A stretch of 64,000 nucleotides of DNA, taken from positions 360,455 to 424,454 of the forward strand of contig JAODTK010000500.1 of NCBI GenBank assembly GCA_026419785.1, given 5' to 3'. The notes beneath the pieces were generated by a model. It was not told where the DNA came from and ran no database searches. It was given only the letters and a program-made list of their open reading frames with translations. Below are positions 59,440-64,000 of the stretch, piece by piece. This DNA comes from Sclerodactyla briareus. Taxonomy: Eukaryota > Echinodermata > Holothuroidea > Dendrochirotida > Sclerodactylidae. A program made the translations under genes and the position numbers. Positions within the stretch are counted from its first letter, which is position 1; the number at the start of each line of letters is the position of its first letter.

Positions 59440-60730
59440 TGACGAATACTAAACTATACTCAAGCTATTATCAATGCCTTCCTAGCTCACATGTCCCAGG
59501 CACTTTCTTAAGAAAACTAGTCTTGATGTTAATCAAGTTAATCAGGCAACACTTTATCGGCCTGTTTTCAATCCGCAATATTTACCAACTTACGTCGAGA
59601 GTGTGGTTGCCAACGTATTGAGGATCATAGCAGACCTAGGTATGAATGACCATTCCGGGTCGGCTTATACTGATAATAAGGCCACTCCCAATGAGACTGT
59701 TCTAATTAAAGCTCCGATGACATCACGCGAGATTACCACAATAAACAAATTGCTTCGCTATGGTGTTGGCCCTCCATATAACGCGCTGCTTTTGACCACT
59801 ATTGATCACACTACTTTGCTGCAGCGCCCACATCAGCATATTGGATTATCGTCAAGCGCATTGAAATGCTATAGTCTTTCTCAGTGAAAGATTTCAAGAT
59901 TGTGGGTCGTTGAGATGATGTTATTCATAAACGCCCAGTTTGTTACGGCGTTCCGCAGGGGCTCTGGTACGTGGACACAATTGATTCTAGTGTCTATGTT
60001 GGCGACATTCATTAGAGGTGATAATTTGTGTATCATGTTATGCCTGCGATACTCTAATAGCATTAAGTTTATGATACTGTGACACCTCTATCAATCATAG
60101 GTTTGCAATCAATCGTTAGAAGCATGCGTCTTGTGACGTTGAGACTTGGATGTATGAGATTATGCTTGAGCTCACCCGTGGCAAAATTGAAGATTGTCCT
60201 TAATACGACCTGTTGATGAAGACCCTAGTATCTCGACTTTTGGTGACAATGTGCAACCTGTTTGAAGTGTTAGAAACCTATGAGTCTTTGTGACAGCAAA
60301 TTCGGCCCCATGATAGGCAGGGTGATTTTGTGTAAGAGTTGTTATCACTGCAATAAGAAATATTGGTCGTATTAGGAGGAAATAACTGGTGATGCTCAGG
60401 AAGTTGGTTGTTTACAATCCCACTGTATATCCGAGTTTGGAATATGTAACATTTGTTCTTTAAACCACGACCACAGTCACCCCTTGGTAGTCTTAGCGTT
60501 GTTCAGAACACTGCAGCACGACTTGTCACTAAAACCCAAACGACTGCCCTGACCCCCACATTCACACCCATTCTTGAGATGTACACTGGTTACCTCTAAC
60601 CAAGACCCAACTGACTACCAAGCCCAATATGTCTTTCGAGTAGCTGTAGAATGGTGTTGTGATCACAGTTCGGCAGCAGATCGGAGCTAATGAACATGTT
60701 CAGTCAGTAGCATAAGAACAGCCTGCCATT
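59440..60730 (+). mobile_element. LINE reverse transcriptase, CR1/L2-like, truncated and decayed
   Basis: Plus strand, the usual CR1/L2 order: FLKKTSLDVNQ and LYRPVFNPQYL (fingers, 59.50-59.58 kb), VESVVANVLR, SAYTDN, a degenerate motif A ending TIDHTTLLQR (59.80 kb), GLSSSALKCYSLS, YGVPQG (motif B, 59.95 kb), RLEAC and a WMYE-type helix (60.11-60.16 kb), VQPV (60.26 kb), then the C-terminal VQNTAARLVTKTQT with TPTFTPILEM (60.50-60.58 kb). One frame stays open from about 59487 to 59887. After that the homology steps between frames, with in-frame stops. The YADD box is not preserved. The apurinic endonuclease is absent, so this is a 5'-truncated, dead copy. Confidence 0.88.
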
Positions 60731-60734
60731 ATTC

Positions 60735-63700
60735 GTGATTGAAGAATATCGGTTTTTTTACCCAGAAGAGGGCAGTATCGGTACTATGGTTTTTCTTGCA
60801 GGCAGAATTGGACTGCTCCCAACGACCATTGCCATCCACATGTCCAGTAACTTGACGTGTCCCAGCCTTTTCTATCACTTGGATAAGAAAGGCATATCAG
60901 CCCCAGCGATTAACTCTTCGGGCGTAGTGTTCACACCTGTCTTCCTTGATGACGGTGTATAAAATTAAATTGTTTTCAAGGTGGACGGGAAGGCGCCGGA
61001 GTAAACAGGAGCAAATCAATTCGGTGCTATAGGGAGAGGTGTTTGTAAGTTTTATCTATCCGAACACAGTGGCAGAGTGTCCAAATAGGCACGATTGCTA
61101 GAGAATTTCATAAGAATTGTTTGGCCTCCTCGTTAGTTGAGTAACTTCGAAGGTACAAAATACCAAACACCGGCATCGATCCGTATCAGCTTAGACATTA
61201 CCAACATCAAGAGAAACTGCGTGGATCGCGAAAAGTTTGCACGGTAGTCTCACACTTTCTCAATGGAGAAGACAAGAATCTATATGCCAGCTTCCTGTCC
61301 GAGTTACACTAGGGAAGGACAGAGTGGGGTTGTTAGGTACATTGCCGGTTTTATTAAATGACTTTAATGGACGAATTTGACACTCCTTGGAAGTAATCAG
61401 TTTATCCTTCGTTGTCGGCTCACAGACAGTATCTTTTTGCGCCCTGAAAAACAGATAACTCTCGCCTACGGGTTCTTCTTCAACTGGCGCTCTAGACGAC
61501 GGTGTTTGCTGTGGGTTTGACCTTCAGCACGGAGAGTATTATCATTTCGGGGGAGCTTACAGAGTGAGCTTTGGTAACAGAAGGACAGGCCTCATAAGGG
61601 CCGAAAATGTGATCCTTCCCTTCCGGGAATATCTGCCCGATGTCCGTAACAGGGGAAGTGAGGCGATGTGATCCAAATGTATTAAACTACACGAGAAGTG
61701 TCAGGACTTTAGCAGGGGAGGTTTCACGAGTGCGTTCTGCATGGTACAACATGAGGTTGGAGGTAGGGTAGTGGAGTAGGGAAGCTTGCCATCGGAACGT
61801 CATGAACAAGATTATCATCGGGCGCGAAATCAAGGGTCAAGTGTATGGTCCCAGTCCATGAGTTGGGCCGGGGGACAAAACTGATAGAGTAATAATTATG
61901 TTGTTGTAAGGTCATCAATGTCTACACGAAGTCCACCCAACAGCGCAGCTTACCTTAGTGTAACACATATCTCGTCCATTAAAACTGTTCAAACTGCAGC
62001 TATGATGAATTAAAAAATGCAACGCATGGGATATTTATATTCATCATATATTGTTTGAAGGTTAGGATGGGTAAGACTCGATGGTAACCGATAGAGACTC
62101 ATGAGTTTTAACAATATACCAATCCCCACTCATATGTTGCGGTAACCCTGAGGTTACGGTAGTTGAGAAATTCGAACACGCGAGGGTATGTTCCAATAAT
62201 CCACCATGTCAATCTGCACTAACAGTCTTTGGCCAGAACGTGTTCAATCAATGGGCGTTTGTAGAAGTAGGAGGAAGTGAGCATCTCCACAGATGGACCG
62301 ATACATTTGACATTTTCGTTAGGTTTGAGTGTCAACACCTCATTGGGGTTCCCTTGAGGGGTTCATTAGTATAGTAGTACGAATACAGTCTACCTTCAAG
62401 TTCTCCAGTCGTTCCCACCGCTGTGTTGGACTGCCTCCGAGATCCCCAGTGACCTTACAGTTGACCATGTTTCCTTTGGGACTCCCGTATGAGTGCTATT
62501 GAGTTCAATTAAGCTGATTATCAATATACCTATTGTGATATATGCCCCCCCCCCACCCCGTGTGACCACTAATTGATCCCTGGCAATGATCAGAATTTCC
62601 TGTGCGTGAGTGTGTGACCAGTACAGTATTACCGCCAACCATCGTACATACACGGGAGTAGTATACTCAGCCAAAAGAGTTCCAGTATAAACGATAACAG
62701 ACGAAACTTCAGAAAGGATGACAAACACTCACCAAAACACTACAAATGATGACAAAACTGATCCAATGATGGAATAAGTAGTTGGTACAACGGAAAACGA
62801 AAGAAAAACGGGGGCAGTTTTTGCGCCTATTAAGACGCACAAGTAACTTCTTCAATAATCTTAAATAATTCGCCTATTTTACGCTGAAAAATCTAATCAG
62901 TCAACATCAGCGAATTCCGTAATCAACTATAAGGTTCGTCAGTTATCTTGCTAACGGCCTCAAAACAATAAAGAATATCAACAAAGGATCAACTACTCAT
63001 TGACTAGTGACTACGCGCCAAAAATCTAATTCTAATAAGATCGCGTTCACCCAACTCTGAATCGGAGAAATCCTTTTTTAATGAGAATGCGCGACACAAA
63101 CACACATGCGCGCGAAAGTACATATAACATACAAACGCACCAGCACAAGTAATCGTGAGAGTTTTTCTGAACTATTTTTAGGAGAGATAAAAAGGTCACA
63201 AATACAAGTCAAGATGGGTGGGCGAGCATGGGTATGCATTCAAGCAGGTTACAAAGTACGAATGACAAAAGAACATTGAAACCGGTCATTTACCAGTGGG
63301 AGGCGGGTGGTGGGAGGGGGGGGGGGGATTTATCTGGTTGCACTATCGGTAGATGAACAGGACACTAATTGCGTGGCTGGTTTGATAGAGAGCGATCATC
63401 TTTTCGCCTACACGGCAGGTGGCCATCTTACCATGACGATATAGACTAAAAAAATAAATTACCGTGGTCTATCGGTATCAGATTTATATTGCCATATCAT
63501 TGTGACGATTATGCGTTCCAATAAATGATGCAGTGGACGATATTCTTTTTATCGATGAGGCCGTTGAAAGAGAACAATCTTTTAATTAGTGCTAACCTGA
63601 CCGTTCAAGCCTCTCCAACTACAACAATTCAACAACTTTAAAGGGCCCAGTTCGAAAAACTTCGGGTGATTTCGGCGCAAGGGGGTGGATGGATCTAGAT

Positions 63701-64000
63701 AGACACTTTTTGTGAAGGCCGGCAGTTTACCAGGTGGGCGCCCATGCAGTCACCGTTAGGACAGTTGGAACGCCACAATGGCGGTACAACCATGTAGGAC
63801 TCATCGGATTGAAGGGTGTGATAATTAGTTAAAGTGGCTCGACTGACTATCTGAGCGGATCGCCACCATTCAGTTGGAACTTGAGCCTGAAAGACCCCTA
63901 GATACAGGGAAATGGCACTTATGGGCCATTTGAGGCTGTTCTATATCGGTTATAATGATCCGGAAATTGTCTACCGAGGAAATTCTTGCCCACCGAACAG
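60735..64000. other. AT-rich DNA to window end, no supported gene
   Basis: A 75-codon plus frame at 60735-60962 and a 110-codon minus frame at 62396-62728 have no recognisable domain. C run at 62.55 kb and G run at 63.32 kb. No RT or transposase motif was seen. Confidence 0.4.

Overview
This is nuclear DNA from a multicellular animal, most likely a marine invertebrate. Three things suggest that: CR1/L2-type and R2/R4-type LINEs, a Ty3/Gypsy remnant and tRNA-derived SINEs; short exon-like coding pieces bounded by GTGAGT/GTATGT donors; and no operon-like coding anywhere. The phylum cannot be fixed from sequence alone. No reading frame exceeds about 200 codons. Duplicated segments differ mainly by one- and two-base gaps, many in homopolymers, so part of the frame breakage may come from a noisy long-read consensus rather than real decay.

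Layout. 1-2.6 kb holds two copies of a 0.8 kb segment around unique DNA. At 2.64-9.70 kb a conspicuously GC-rich island is bounded by related inverted ends of about 200-250 bp and looks like a large terminal-inverted-repeat element. None of its candidate proteins could be matched to a family. Its right end plus 2.5 kb of flank (8.0-12.2 kb) is repeated in tandem at 12.2-16.3 kb, with matching TA tracts and G runs. 16.3-24 kb is mostly unassigned and contains a broken Ty3/Gypsy pol remnant (19.3-20.3 kb). 24.1-31.65 kb is an array of 2.3 kb units. Each unit carries, on the minus strand, an exon-like piece resembling an EGF domain, with a splice acceptor and (in two of three copies) a GTGAGT donor. 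The third unit is interrupted by a satellite of about 0.3 kb period in which AGGTCA half-sites recur with fixed 1/4/4 spacing. Diverged relatives of that satellite fill much of 34.7-39.5 kb.

39.6-49.4 kb is gene-poor, with one candidate minus-strand exon (43.4 kb) and a striking C/A homopolymer block (44.5 kb). 49.4-51.25 kb holds two adjacent MITE-like units with GC-rich inverted ends. 51.5 and 54.75 kb have tRNA-like SINE heads. 53.9-54.6 kb is the C-terminal part of a LINE with a restriction-like endonuclease (minus strand). 59.4-60.7 kb is a CR1/L2-type LINE reverse transcriptase (plus strand). The rest is AT-rich, largely featureless DNA with a few unrecognised open frames.

No complete host gene can be claimed. 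The best host-gene evidence is the EGF-like exon array and the 43.4 kb exon. The most unusual structures are the GC-rich inverted-repeat island and the satellite with nuclear-receptor-type half-sites.
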